Of a stretch of 64,000 bases of DNA, positions 44,194 through 57,289 are shown in pieces. The DNA is from Trachythela sp. YZ-2020. Lineage: Eukaryota; Cnidaria; Anthozoa; Malacalcyonacea; Clavulariidae. Position 1 is the stretch's first letter. Every line of letters begins with the position of its first letter. Under the pieces are notes generated by a model. The model worked only from the letters and a program-made list of their open reading frames with translations, was not told the DNA's origin and did no database searches. The translations under genes were made by a program, and so were the position numbers. The stretch lies in the NCBI GenBank assembly GCA_016169945.1, contig JADLSH010000355.1:2413501-2477500 (forward strand), written 5' to 3'.

Positions 44194-47100
44194 TCAGTCT
44201 GGAACGGTCTCAACATGAAGTGCAATCACTGTCTGCTACAAAAGGAAAGAATAGCTTAGGTAATCCAAGGTATGCAAGTACACTCGAACCTCTCTAATAC
44301 GCACACAAAGGGACAGAGCAAAGTGTTCGTATTAGAGATGTCCGTATTAGAGAAGTTTCCGTATTAGAGAGGTGTCCGTATTAGAGAGATGTACGTATTA
44401 GAGAAGTGTCCGTATTAGAGAGATGTCCATATTAGAGAAGTGTCCGTATTAGAGAAGTGTCCGTATTAGAGAGGTGTCCGTATTAGAGAGGTGTCCGTAT
44501 TAGAGAGATGTCCGTATTAGAGAGATGTACGTATTAGAGAAGTGTCCGTATTAGAGAGGTGTCCGCATTAGAGAAGTGTCCATATTAGAGAAGTGTCCGT
44601 ATTAGAGAGGTGTCCGTATTAGAGAAGTGCCCGTATTAGAGGATGTCCGTATTAGAGAAGTGTCCATATTAGAGAAGTGTCCGTATTAGAGAGGTGTCCG
44701 CATTAGAGAGGTGTCCGTATTAGAGAGGTGTCCATATTAGAGAGATGTCCGTAAGAGAAATGTCCGTATTAGAGAGGTGTCTGTTTAAGAGAGATGTCTG
44801 TATCAGAGAGATGTCCGTATTAGAGAGATGTCCGTATTAGAGAGATGTCCGTATTAGAGAGATGTCCGTATTAGAGGGCTCGTCACGATGAAGTCACTTT
44901 TAGGAGTCCACTAAAAGTTTTAAGTGTTCAGTAACTAAAACCAGGTCCACATTTCAGTGACTATCGGTAAGTACCTACCTAATATGAAGATGTTTTGTGA
45001 TTGGCTTTCTGAAACAAAAGTGATCAGTGTTTGTGACTCATTCTTTAGAAAGACGATTTCTATAGTTTATTGTCTTTTATTGTCATAACCAACCAATCAC
45101 AAAGCCTGTTCATATAGCTACGTACCGACCCGTGACTATTAACCTACCACAACATCACACATCTCAGTGATACCTGGGTTATACATACTAATCACTAGCT
45201 ATTTTGGGCATACCAAACTGTCCGTATTTAGAGAGGTGTCCGTATTAGAGAGGTGTCCGTATTGGAGAGGTGTCTGTATTGGAAAGGTGTCTGTATTAAA
45301 GAAGTGTCTGTATTAGAGAAGTGTTCATATTGGAAAGGTGTCCATATTGGAAAGGTATCCGTATTAGAGCGGTGTCCGTTTTAAAGAGGTGTCTGTATTA
45401 GAGAGGTGTTCTGTACTCTACTGATCGTTACAATGTAAAAAAGCGGCCAAGTGAGAAAGAACCTTACATTTTGTCCGGGAGGTGGTTGAAAGAATTGTAG
45501 TCCATCAATCTAATAATAGGAATGAATTATAATTATGTTGGATTATAAGCCCATGCAGGGGGGGGGGCATAAGGTAATTGGTAAGGAATATTTCAAACGT
45601 AGGGACCGCTACAGGTAGTATTCTACAATAAGTTACTGTGGTTAGAATAGAAACACTTCGACGTTCCGTGCGCTGGCCCTTTATTAGGAGGTTAGAGTAT
45701 ATGAGTTTATAAGGGCACAAGTTTAATCTTTTTCAGGTAATTCTGGCCCCAAACACAGAATTTGACTATACAAGATAGACATATATTGGAGAGGGAGCCT
45801 GGTCCATTTGAAGGTTTCATCGAATTAGCCACTTAATAGGAAAATGGGTTCGCTACAAGAAGTATTGATTACCATGTGTAGTGCCATATAACCCTCTTAT
45901 TGGCTACATGTTACAGTTCTCCTTAGCGAATCACTAAGGGGGCGGGGGAAGCTTCCTCGGAAAATTTTGAAAATCTGAGGGACCTGAAATGGTATTTCCT
46001 GCATTGTGAGACTGCTTCTATCATCGAGATCGGATTATTAGGTTCTCAGTTACTAAATAATCATTCAGTCGAACTCTCCGTTAATTTATTTGTGCGACAA
46101 ATGTCGCATTTTCGCGCCCTTGGCTACGGCCGTGCTCCTTAATGGAAGACTACAAGAAAACAAAACAAAATATAACTCTTGGTTATCTTGTATACGAACT
46201 TCTGTGTGTACGTAAACGATCTGCGTCTGTTTTCGCTGCATCCCGTTCTCTTCTTAGTGCAACCAGATCAGCCTCTCGTCGCATATCCTAAATGTATAAT
46301 GTATAAAGTGTGTATATTAAGTTTCTTGTCTGTTTGCATGGAAATAAGTGGAATTATTTTGTCTTTTGTGGGTGATCCCTTAATGACCTTATTGGTCCAG
46401 TGTTACTCGGGGTCAAAGGCTGAGAATTTCTAGAGGGTCGGGGGATATGCTCCCCTGCATGGACTAAAAATATTGAAAATCTGAGGGTTGTCAAACGGTA
46501 TTTTGCGCCTTCTGAGACCACTCTGATCCCCAGATAATATACATTCTCGTACACTCGTCACCATAAAAAGCTCAGATTATCAGTTACTAAATAATCATTC
46601 AGTCATTCATTTAGAAAACGCAGCGAGTATGAAACGTAGTAAACTAACACAGGTATTTCTTTGTTGTGAAAGGCAAGAGGGGAATGGTAGAGAGGGGTCT
46701 TCTTCTAAAAAGGGAGTGCTTATTAGTAGAGAGGGGGTGGGGTGTATTCGATTACAGTGCTATGCTAGATAGAAATTCAAATCATGCGCTTGATTGTATA
46801 TCCACGTTAATTCAATCAGGAAGTTCTTGGTTAAATCCAACCAAATCCTGTGGTTTATATGTAGCTGATAGAGTGACAGTCTAAACATTTACCCTTTGCT
46901 CAAGCTCAGCCATTTTTTCAACTAGAGTCGTCTTTTCTTGTCTTTCACGATGCAGTGTTTCTTCCAAAACCTTAAACTATTAAGTGCAATATATGTCAAA
47001 ACATATCAGTCACGTTGTAAAAGCATTTTATATCAATATTAGACTATTGCATGATTAATTGTGCTCTATATTGTTGGTGGCATCCAGTTGTTATCAGAAT

Positions 47101-50100
47101 GAGAAAACTCATGTAAAATCGTGTTAAACACTAACACAAAATAGAAACATTAAGTTGAATTTGCACGTGCATGTCAATTGACACTGCCCTGTAAAACTTA
47201 CTGAAACTCACTTATTGATCGAATTTTTTTGTGTTGTCTTGTTCTTTGAAAATGTGCCCATAAAAGGCCCCATGTACACAATGTGATATGAATTGGGCGT
47301 TTTATTTGAGTCTTAAAATAGCTCAGCATTTATTCATTTAAGTGAGGAAAACAAAAATCAATTAAACATGACAAAAACCACTTTTGTGTCAATATTATAT
47401 ATCGAGCGTGTGGTGCCAGTGTAGGTAGTGTCTATACAATAAGCTTCAGATCTTTAGCATCAATTTACTTTATCTGCCTGAAAAATTCAACAAGAACTTT
47501 GACGTTTCAAGTGAAGTCCCTTCATCGGGAAGTAACTTCCAACTTTCAGATGAAGAGACTTTGCTCGCTGAAACGTCGAAGTTCTTCTTGAATTTTTTTA
47601 GGTAGATAATGATCCCGAAGCGCTTATTGACATTATATAGTATGTTAACCAGAAAATTTTAACCAGTCAAAGTGTTTTAAGAGTGAGGACTCATTATATG
47701 CAGTTGTCCTCTATTTCATGGCATAAAATATATGTAATATATAAATAGAAAGATTAAGTTCGATTTGCTTGCTCCTATTAGTGTCTAAGGGTCATCACAA
47801 AGCTATTAAGAAAAAGGGGGACTGTGTCAAGTGTCTCATTCTTTGATTGATGACGGTTAACCATTTGTTGGAACAGAATGTTACAGTAGATTGGAATTGC
47901 TGAAGCTAATCAACTGAAATTATCCTGAGATACCTCATTCTCACGATTACTTTGTGCTATTATGTTTTTCAGTCTATCAATCTCCATACGTAGCTATAGA
48001 AGAAAATAATATTCAGATCAGATAACTAGATGCAGTTCCAGATGGAACTGGATAAAATGTCATGCCTGGCCAGACCCAGAACTCCGTTTGGGAAAATATC
48101 CATTATGAAATGACATTTTCCAATTTTCCACTGGGGTAACACAAAGTAATTTAGTAAAAGGGTGGCAAATTATGGTTTTGGTTAAGAACTAAGATGAGAC
48201 ATGGGCAGACTGAGTCTGGTTGAATTAACCCATTAATTGAATGTCCAAGAACCTTCCCAGTTGACTATACATTTACTAATTTTTAACTATTGTATTCTAT
48301 TGTATTCTAGCACTATTGTGCAGCAGATCTGGTGGTCAACCTGTGATTATGATTATAATTTATGTCAATTCGTTTCATTATATGCAGTTGTCCTCTATTT
48401 CATGGCATAAAATATATGTAATATATAAATAGAAAGATTAAGTTCGATTTGCTTGCTCCTATTAGTGTCTAAGGGTCATCACAAAGCTATTAAGAAAAAG
48501 GGGGACTGTGTCAAGTGTCTCATTCTTTGATTGATGACGGTTAACCATTTGTTGGAACAGAATGTTACAGTAGATTGGAATTGCTGAAGCTAATCAACTG
48601 AAATTATCCTGAGATACCTCATTCTCACGATTACTTTGTGCTATTATGTTTTTCAGTCTATCAATCTCCATACGTAGCTATAGAAGAAAATAATATTCAG
48701 ATCAGATAACTAGATGCAGTTCCAGATGGAACTGGATAAAATGTCATGCCTGGCCAGACCCAGAACTCCGTTTGGGAAAATATCCATTATGAAATGACAT
48801 TTTCCAATTTTCCACTGGGGTAACACAAAGTAATTTAGTAAAAGGGTGGCAAATTATGGTTTTGGTTAAGAACTAAGATGAGACATGGGCAGACTGAGTC
48901 TGGTTGAATTAACCCATTAATTGAATGTCCAAGAACCTTCCCAGTTGACTATACATTTACTAATTTTTAACTATTGTATTCTATTGTATTCTAGCACTAT
49001 TGTGCAGCAGATCTGGTGGTCAACCTGTGATTATGATTATAATTTATGTCAATTCGTTTCATTATATGCAGTTGTCCTCTATTTCATGGCATAAAATATA
49101 TGTAATATATAAATAGAAAGATTAAGTTTGATTTGCTTGCTCCTATTAGTGTCTAAGGGTCATCACAAAGCTATTAAAAAAAAGGGGGACTGTGTCAAGT
49201 GTCTCATTCTTTGATTGATGACGGTTAACCATTTGTTGGAACAGAATGTTACAGTAGATTGGAATTGCTGAAGCTAATCAACTGAAATTATCCTGAGATA
49301 CCTCATTCTCACGATTACTTTGTGCTATTATGTTTTTCAGTCTATCAATCTCCATACGTAGCTATAGAAGAAAATAATATTCAGATCAGATAACTAGATG
49401 CAGTTCCAGATGGAACTGGATAAAATGTCATGCCTGGCCAGACCCAGAACTCCGTTTGGGAAAATATCCATTATGAAATGACATTTTCCAATTTTCCACT
49501 GGGGTAACACAAAGTAATTTAGTAAAAGGGTGGCAAATTATGGTTTTGGTTAAGAACTAAGATGAGACATGGGCAGACTGAGTCTGGTTGAATTAACCCA
49601 TTAATTGAATGTCCAAGAACCTTCCCAGTTGACTATACATTTACTAATTTTTAACTATTGTATTCTATTGTATTCTAGCACTATTGTGCAGCAGATCTGG
49701 TGGTCAACCTGTGATTATAATTTATGTCAATTCGTTTCATTATATGCAGTTGTCCTCTATTTCACGGCATAAAATATATGTAATATATAAATAGAAAGAT
49801 TAAGTTTGATTTGCTTGCTCCTATTAGTGTCTAAGGGTCATCACAAAGCTATTAAGAAAAATGGGGACTGTGTCAAGTGTCTCATTCTTTGATTGATGAC
49901 GGTTAACCATTTGTTGGAACAGAATGTTACAGTAGATTGGAATTGCTGAAGCTAATCAACTGAAATTATCCTGAGATACCTCATTCTCACGATTACTTTG
50001 TGCTACATTCTCCACACGTAGCTATAGAAGAAAATAATATTCAGATCAGATAACTAGATGCAGTTCCAGATGGAACTGGATAAAATGTCATGCCTGGCCA

Positions 50101-53100
50101 GACCCAGAACTCCGTTTGGGAAAAAATCCATTATGAAATGACATTTTCCAATTTTCCACTGGGGTAACATAAAGTAATTTAGTAAAAGGGTGGCAAATTA
50201 TGGTTTTGGTTAAGAACTAAGATGAGACATGGGCAGACTGAGTCTGGTTGAATTAACCCATTAATTGAATGTCCAAGAACCTTCCCAGTTGACTATAAGT
50301 ATATACTAAAATCATCTGGTATTAAACAGAGTAAAATATCAAAAGTGGTGCAATTTGAGCAGTACTTATAGTAAGTCATATTGATTGTTGCCCAATTATC
50401 ATTAAATTATTTCTGTACATTTACCTGTACACATTCTTCCCGACTATCATCAAGTTTCTGTAGATCATCTTTACATTTTTGCTTCCAAGTTCGCACCTTT
50501 TCTTTACTTTTCTCTCCCATTAACTCTAATTGTTCAATAACACTCTCATTTACTTCACAACTTCTACAGTTTTCCTCAACCTCCTGAGCTTTGTTTTTAC
50601 CAGCTCTTCTATTTCCTTTATTTTCCATTCTCCCCAAATCTTGATTTTCCATTACGGGCATTCTATCACAAGTTACATGATCACAGATGTAGCTAAATGA
50701 TTTGTCATCATCGCTCTACAAAATGATGACATTGCATACTGTGAATTACAAAAGTGCCTGTTGCAAATTCAAATTTTCAGGTGTCAACATTGAAGTTCGA
50801 TCACCGCCATGTACGTCACCACATGTTCCCCGAAACATTTGGGTCAAGAAGCCGGGTCTTGTGCATTTTGTAAAATTCTATTCTAAAATGCCACCTGGAA
50901 AATTGGCACCTCAGAGTATTTGAATATTTCAAAATTTTCCCTGAGGGGAGCATGACCCTGGACCCCCATAGATGTTCTCACACCAATGGCACTCACTTGT
51001 CCACCAGTTACATACTTTCTTCACAGTTCACACTGGCAATCGACACTGCCTGGCTTGATGATCAAGAAACATTTACTGGTGTTAGACTGTACAGAGTAAA
51101 AAATTTAACCTACAAAGCACATTTTAGAGGCATTAATTGCAGCAGTAGCTTTAAATGGGTTATTACAGGTAATGTGAAATGCAACTATTCCTTACCAAAC
51201 CTTGATCCTGGTCCACTTTATCGGTGGCAGTAACATGCTTTTTACTAAGTGCTAATTCTTCGAACTTGATGTTTTGTTGCACGCAGTAAGCAGTTGGTAA
51301 AGCAGTTTTTTTGTCCTTCATCTTAGGCCTTTCTTCAGACTGCAATGGAGACATTCTATCTGGCATCTAAAGTTAATTAACAATCAAATGTATGATTAAT
51401 TATTAAATATCAAAATAATTTTGTAATTAATCACAGTATATAATCTAAAAATTTGAAGAAATTGAAATTGACAATAAAAACACTAAAATCTGAAAAATAT
51501 CCTCCCATGACATCACCAAACAATGCACTGTAAAGGCCTGCAAAACAACGACGGAAAGCTTGCTATGTGAAACAGTGCAGAAGTGAGATTGTTTACAAAA
51601 TTCATGCAGAATTATCACTTAACCCTTTAACTGGCAGTACTCTACCACTGATGAGTAAAATCTTCTGGCATTAGACAGAGTAAAACACTAAAGTAGGGCG
51701 CATTGACCCAGCTAAATGGGCTAACAATTAGAGGCAATGGCAGATAGTTTTGTTAACCCATTAACTGGCAGTACTCTACCACTGATCAGTAAAATCATCT
51801 ATCATTAGACAAAGTAAAATACTAAAGTAGGGCACATCCAGGTGCACTGCCAGCTATATTGGTTCATACAGAGCGCGAAGGTTGCAATGTGGTCGAGTGG
51901 ATGTGTGTAAATTGCTAAAATTATTTTGTGTTACAAAGCGTTCAATAACCTCTGGAGATTCTTGAGTTTTTGTTGAGCATAACAAAAAAAACCCAGCAGA
52001 CTGTAATCTCATCCATAACAAAGGAAAATTATAAGTTACAAATTGAAGAATTTTCTCATTTTCTGTGCTTTTCCCTGTATACAACATTGGATAATTGTAA
52101 ACTGAAATGGCCTGATTTATACTGATCCGGGTGGCCAAATTAACTTCAGCAAGATAGTTTGTTTTATAATAGTAATTTGCCTTTGTATAAACGTGGCAAT
52201 TACAGACGGATCATGTGTCAAGACAAGCTTAATCTGCATGTTTGTCTATATGTATAAACAAGGCAGAAGAGAAACTATCAAGAAAAGCCATTATGCTTTG
52301 TTATCTGTAGTTAGCTGACTTTTGCTACAATCGCTCTTTCTATAATCGTTAGTTTGTCTGGATAGTTCGTCTTGTGTTTACACTACACAGATGATGCACC
52401 TTCACAGATGATCGGACTCTCTTGTGCAAATTGGGCCAATGGTTTACTTGTAGAATACAGTAAGCCATGTTACAGTAAGTGCTTCCAAAACTTTGCCTAA
52501 TTATCAAACACACATTCCTTGTAATGCACCATATCAGCAAATGCCGAGGCATATTGAGAATGTTCTTACTTGGTGAATTACGAAGGCTGCACATTGGTAA
52601 TTTACATATGAACAGTACTCCACATAATTAACACATTAATTCTGGCCATACTCGTACCCGTCTTACACATGGTTAAATGCATGGAAAAGCGTGTAGCAAG
52701 CTTTCTGTCATTGTTTCGCAGCCCCTTACATTGTTTGGTGATGTCACAAGACTTTCCCAAGTTACTTTGGTGCAAACTCTCTAGTTTATCAATTTAATTC
52801 TCCAGACCCTTTTATTAAAACCTGAAACTCTGCCTGTTTAAGAGACACAGCCAGTTAGTCTGGCTACTAGTTTACCCACAGGGCAGTGAATGCTGCCTTG
52901 GTATAGTATTATTCCTAAGGGATCCAAAGATAATGGAAACTTTCAAAAAATAAATCATATTAAGCAAAATCATCTCCATGTTACCAGTGCTGTAATAGTT
53001 ACATATTTTTTGTAACTAGTTACAGTTACAGTTACATCATCAGAAAAGTAACTAGTTACTGATACAAGTTACAATAAAAAAAAAGTAACTAGTTACAGTT

Positions 53101-53752
53101 ACAAAGTTACTTTAAAATTTTTGTAACTAGTTACATCTATTCTTTCATTCGGCTATTAAAATTAAGAAAGCATTTGGAACCGGATACATCGTACTCGTTA
53201 TAGCAGCGGCATGTGACGAAGATTCGAGCCTGGGTACGAGATTGAACGATGACTCAACAGATGGAATAAACAGCTTTTAACTTTTAAGAGTATAACATGG
53301 TCTTGGATATCGGAAAAAGTAACGCCGCTCTCGACGGAAAATGTAACTAGTTATCGTTACTTTTTATTCCTAATTTTTGTAACTAGTTACAGTTACAAGT
53401 TACCTTCTGAAAAAAGTAACTAGTTACCGGTAAAGTTACTCAAAAAAGTAACGATTACATGTAACTAGTTACTTGTAACGAAGTTACTCACAGCACTGCA
53501 TGTTACATGCATGATATTGAAGAGTTTGGTCATAGTTAATAGCGTTTGGTGTTGCACAAGCATTGGCACTTACGAAAGCAACTAACTAAGCATCTTTGTA
53601 GCCATATAGCCTAGCCGTCGAGTGCTTGCTTGCTTGCTCGGTGATAATCTTCAAAACTTGTCTTCGATATACATAATTACGTCACTTACGCTTGGCTCCC
53701 CTTGCCAACAGTAGCCAGGAAGTGTTCGTTTCGTTTCATATTTCAATGCCAT
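44194..53752 (-). CDS. Coiled-coil gene B (paralogue of gene A), near-complete model
   Basis: Family not recognised. The proposed exons are 53690-53752 (ATG; MALKYETKRTLPGYCWQGEPS), 51196-51366, 50425-50715, 49980-50021, 49302-49361, 48618-48677, 47934-47993, 46893-46976, about 46190-46287, 45468-45509 (IDGLQFFQPPPGQN) and 44194-44235 (QTVIALHVETVPD then TGA). All but the 46.2-kb exon are phase 0 with AG/GT borders. The 97-codon exon has CRSCEV (Cys-x-x-Cys) then a heptad region, as in gene A. The small exons encode LRMEIDRLKNIIAQ-type and ERQEKTTLVEKMAELEQ coiled coils. The 46.2-kb exon has one ERDAAKTDADRL stretch where gene A has its giant array, and I see no in-phase donor for it, so it may be degenerate or terminal. 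The first intron contains a hAT MITE. Confidence 0.7.
44297..44877. repeat. 17-bp minisatellite, GTCCGTATTAGAGAGGT
   Basis: About 34 units of a 17-base sequence occur with frequent AGGT/AGAT/AAGT variation. A second block lies at 45215-45416. It occupies the penultimate intron region of gene B. There are no spacers, so it is a satellite and not a CRISPR. Confidence 0.95.
45215..45416. repeat. 17-bp minisatellite, second, more diverged block
   Basis: The same GTCCGTATTAGAGAGGT unit as at 44297-44877, with substitutions (GTATTGGAAAGGTGTC). It is separated from the first block by about 340 bp of unrelated sequence and ends about 50 bp before the 45468-45509 exon. Confidence 0.9.
47405..47605. 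mobile_element. Degenerate CTTCGACGTTTC foldback MITE in gene B intron
   Basis: 'ggtgccagtgtaggtagtgt' and 'ttcaacaagaactttgacgt' are followed by complementary 'gaaacgtcgaagttcttcttgaa'. This is a diverged relative of the intact foldback at 16906-17256. Confidence 0.75.
47692..50296. repeat. Four tandem ~684-bp units, each with one gene B exon
   Basis: Units start at 47692, 48376, 49060 and 49738 (periods 684, 684, 678), and the fourth is cut off near 50296. Identity is near-complete. Each unit holds a short exon on the - strand with intact AG and GT borders: 47934-47993, 48618-48677 and 49302-49361 (60 bases each), and 49980-50021 (42 bases). The fourth exon has lost exactly 18 bases, so the reading frame survives (LRVENVAQSNRENE instead of LRMEIDRLKNIIAQSNRENE). 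Confidence 0.95.
51600..51850. repeat. Dispersed repeat, ACCCATTAACTGGCAGTACT family
   Basis: Two adjacent copies contain 'taactggcagtactctacca' and 'ctgatNagtaaaatc'. They continue with 'attagacagagtaaaa' and 'ctaaagtaggg'. Opposite-strand copies lie at 62470-62760. Shorter pieces ('aaaatcatctggt...agagtaaaa') sit beside exons of genes A and B (26607, 27685, 50310). This is a short interspersed repeat of unknown type. Confidence 0.75.
52985..53498. mobile_element. hAT-like MITE rich in TAACTAGTTAC, 8-bp target duplication
   Basis: The element begins CAGTGCTGTAATAGTTAC and ends GTTACTCACAGCACTG, flanked by CATGTTAC at 52977-52984 and 53499-53506. Both halves are packed with the palindrome GTAACTAGTTAC, in a subterminal array. 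Its middle (about 53225-53245) contains a 'cctgggtacgag' fragment of another repeat. It lies in the first intron of gene B. Confidence 0.92.
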
Positions 53753-53759
53753 GTCTCGT

Positions 53760-55218
53760 GCGTATTTGCTATATTTTCTTAGTTTGCCAAACGTCTTTAA
53801 ACATTTGGATTTAAATAATATTTTGTCAGACGTGAGCAGACAGCGAGGTATTTTTTGAAAGTGTCAAAAGGTACGCATTATCAGTGATAAATATGTTATA
53901 CAGGATATACACGATTTAGCCAACCCTGCGTGTTTATACATATACAAAGATTTATACCCTGGTTGTTACTTCTCAATCATAATACATAATTATACAGTAT
54001 CAACATGAATAACCATGCACATGGAATAACAAAACACTATTAAAAGCTTTGAATTTGTAAACTTTATGAGATTTATCAGTAAACTGTCTCCAATATATTG
54101 CAGTCCGATATATTGCATAAAACCTCTGGCATAAAACCAAAGTGAATAATAAAACCTGCTTTATGGGTAGCAAAGAACTGAAGAATAAATCCACCGATTC
54201 TAACGCAATGTATTGTGGTTAATAAAAATTCAAGATTTTGCCTCCACATTAAGGCCCGAAATATTTTTTATTATTATTATTAAATCGGAATTAGTCGGAA
54301 GTAGTCGGAAACCGAACGTTGGCGGCCATATTGTTTCAACATGCCTTTCGTTGTCTTACAAATATGAAGAGCTCTTGACTGTGACTATTTCTTGCGCAGA
54401 CAAAATGTGTGAAATGGAAAACAACCTCTTAACCCGTTTTTAAAAGGGGAAATATACTACTTACGCTATTAAAAAATAAATAATAAAAAAAATAAAAATC
54501 CGCCCACCTGCCCCACGTTTTTCAAAAAATCTGATGAAAAACTAAAAACTTTTTTTAATTGGCCTAAAGTTTAGGTCTGCTGCCTTGCTCGCTCGCTTCA
54601 GGCTCGCTCGCTGCAGCAGCATAAACCAATAACACCCAGTTCTTACATGCCAATAACACAGAGTTAAACCTCTTGCATTAATTACAGTTGAAAATAACAA
54701 AGTAGGACACATCACTGTTTAATAGGTTGATTGTTAAAAACAGATTTCACAAGACCATTTGACCCACCCCACCCCATCCCCCCGTAGGGCCTGAACAAAC
54801 TCAACAAAGGCTAAAAGTGAAAGTCCCAGCATAAGAATACATTTGACATTTCTATCCCCAAAATGTTTATTAGCTATCCCAAATTGTAATATATGTGAAA
54901 CATTCTACAACTGCAGACTATTTGAACTCCTGGCCACTGTGAGTGGCAAGTGACCAGTATGCAACACACCAGTATATATTTCCTAGTATAATTATAGCAC
55001 CCAATCCATTTTTTTGAAAATCGAAAGTGAAACTGCGTCATGAAAAATAAAGTGAAAGCGTTCGAAAATTTATAAAATCTACAATTATTGAACAATAGCA
55101 AAATCAAAAGATATTACAAACCAATATTATTTATTGAATATTGGCATAAAATATTATTTATTGAATATTGGCATAAAATATTAATAATGAAAGTAAACAC
55201 ATGATGAACTATTAATTC
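53760..55218. other. Intergenic between gene B (5' side) and the RecQ-like gene
   Basis: The divergent layout means promoters of both genes could lie here, but I cannot point to a core promoter. There is a TTATTATTATT run near 54275 and a GCTCGCTCGC-type patch near 54590-54615. A 'cctcgtacccagg' fragment (55220-55260) sits just upstream of the helicase. Confidence 0.45.
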
Positions 55219-55370
55219 AACCTCGTACCCAGGCTTTTCCTTCTGGGGAAGAAAAACCCTGGATGCCGCTGGTCACGTGACCTATCAAAAATTCATTGCC
55301 TTAGGGGGTGTCGGGAAAGTATCATATTACAAGCTTCCACTTGACAAGCAATTTCTCTCGCGTTTCCGCC

Positions 55371-57289
55371 ATGCTGGACTACATTGCCTTTTTATCTTGC
55401 TTAGAATTTGCGGTTGTAAATAGTATATATAAACAAATTATTCTAAAACCAAAGCAAGTTCTTTGTTTGGAGAGCATGTATCTAAAGAAGGATGTGATGT
55501 GTGTTTTACCGACGGGTTATGGCAAGTCTTTAATTTATCATCTTCTGCCAATGTTGTTGTTCGCGAAATACAAGTTGCCAGACGATTTACTTCGGGCATC
55601 GAAAGGTATTTCTACGGCCGTAGTTAACTCCATTATTATTGTTGTATCGCCATTGAATTCTTTGATAAGTGACCAAGTATCGCGTCTAAGCATGAGTGGT
55701 ATTCGAGCGTCGGTTATCAATGTATTAAAGGAATCGGGAATGGATCAACTGGCCGAGGATTCTGACGACCAAAATAATGAAAATATACATGTTGACTTCA
55801 GCCAGTGTGAAGAGAAAAACTTACGCGATGGTCATTACAACATTGTTTTTGCTCATCCAGAAACGCTTATTTCGAGCAAATATGGACGGGAGTTATTGCT
55901 GAGCGAGATATACCAAGAAAATGTCTTTGCAATTGTTATAGACGAAGCTCATTGTATATTAGACTGGTTAGTATTAAGTCAACGTTTCACCTTCCATGCA
56001 TGTATTAAAATATTTTGATGTCCTTGTAGGATTGCCAATCACTGTATTAATATGAATGGCGAAGTTTTATGTTATTTAGCAATCGTGTTACCCACACCTA
56101 CTGTAAATGATGACTATAAATTATTTTATATGCGTAATCTTGATGTGTAATATACCTACACAAATACAAAATTGACTTGAAAAGAAGGTATAAAGTTAGA
56201 CAGCGAATGCCTGAATTGTCAGCTTGTAGTGTTAATAAATGTTAGATTGTTTATGCCCAATCACCTTCCCTTCAAAATTATGTCATGATGGTAGTGGTAA
56301 ACACAAAATTTGGAAAATAAATGCTTGGGACAAAGCGAGCCTTACGTAAAATTCTGCAATCTGCATAGCCTGTGTATTCCTACCTGAATGTAATGTGCTT
56401 TTATATCAGACTTACATTTTGTTTTTATGTTATTGCAGGGGGAGTGATTTCAGAAAAGACTATGGTAAATTAGAGTGCTGTGTGCACTGTTTCCCGATGT
56501 ACCTGTTATTGCGATGACAGCGACAGCAAGTCGGACTGATATTAAATATATCCAGGACTCGTTAGGACTGAAGAATTGTGAATGCATTATTGGCAATCCA
56601 GATCGGAAAAATATTTTCTACCAAAAAAGTTTTCGACATGGGCAAGATGTCAACGCCATTCAATCGATTTTGATACCAGTAGCCAGAGATCTTTTACAGG
56701 AAAAGATAAATTATCCATTGACTATCGTATATGTACCCTTAAGATTATGTGGATTTGCGTACAAGATGTTTGAGCATGTTCTTGGTGCTGAACAATATTT
56801 CCCTCTTGGACCTGCCTCAATTCCAGCAAACAGGCTGTTTGCACAATTTCATGCTCCTCAAACCATTGAGATGAAGGATGAGATTTTGAAGCAACTTTGT
56901 TCAGCAAGAAGTACAATTCGTGTGGTTTTTGCGACAGTAGCGATAGGAATGGGCGTGGACATTCCTGACATCCGTCAGGTCATCCATGTTGGGCCTCCAA
57001 GTACAGTGAAGGCATACCTCCAAGAGACAGGGCGTGCGGTAGAGATGGCAAACCTTCATCGGCTTACTTATACTACAACAACAGAGACATTGGCAAGAAT
57101 AGAGTGGGTATGCAAGATGATATGCGCAACTTTTGTTCAAGTGACAACATATGTCTGAGGAAGTTACTGCTGAAGTCACTTGATTATGAACAGGATATTT
57201 TTATTAAGCCATTGCACCTTTGTTGTGGTGTCTGTGAAAAAGAATGTAACTGTTCCATGTGCTTACAGCTTCTCATGGAAAAATTGTAA
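55371..57289 (+). pseudogene. RecQ-like DEAH helicase, two exons, two frameshifts
   Basis: Exon 1 (55371-55966, ATG, MLDYIAFLSCLEF) holds the Q-like region, Walker A LPTGYGKSLIYH, motif Ia VVSPLNSLISDQ and VIDEAHCILDW. Exon 2 (56439-57289) joins in frame (WGSDFRKDYGKL) and carries AMTATAS (motif III), RVVFATVAIGMGVDIPDIRQ (motif V), YLQETGRA (motif VI) and a Cys-rich end (CCGVCEKECNCSMC), as in RecQ zinc-binding regions. Frame slips occur near 56472 (after GKL) and near 57036, where GCGGT would need one more G to read RAGRDGK. RecQ proteins unwind DNA 3' to 5'. This short, HRDC-less type seems multi-copy in cnidarians, so it may belong to a mobile element; that is recollection, not seen here. 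It could also be a functional gene with assembly errors. Confidence 0.82.

Noticed and set aside
44297..45416. CRISPR-like regular repeat
   Set aside because: The 17-base unit is contiguous with no spacers, and the host is eukaryotic. It is a minisatellite.
47692..50296. Satellite or CRISPR interpretation of the long repeats
   Set aside because: Four ~684-bp units with a spliceable exon each fit tandem exon duplication within gene B better.
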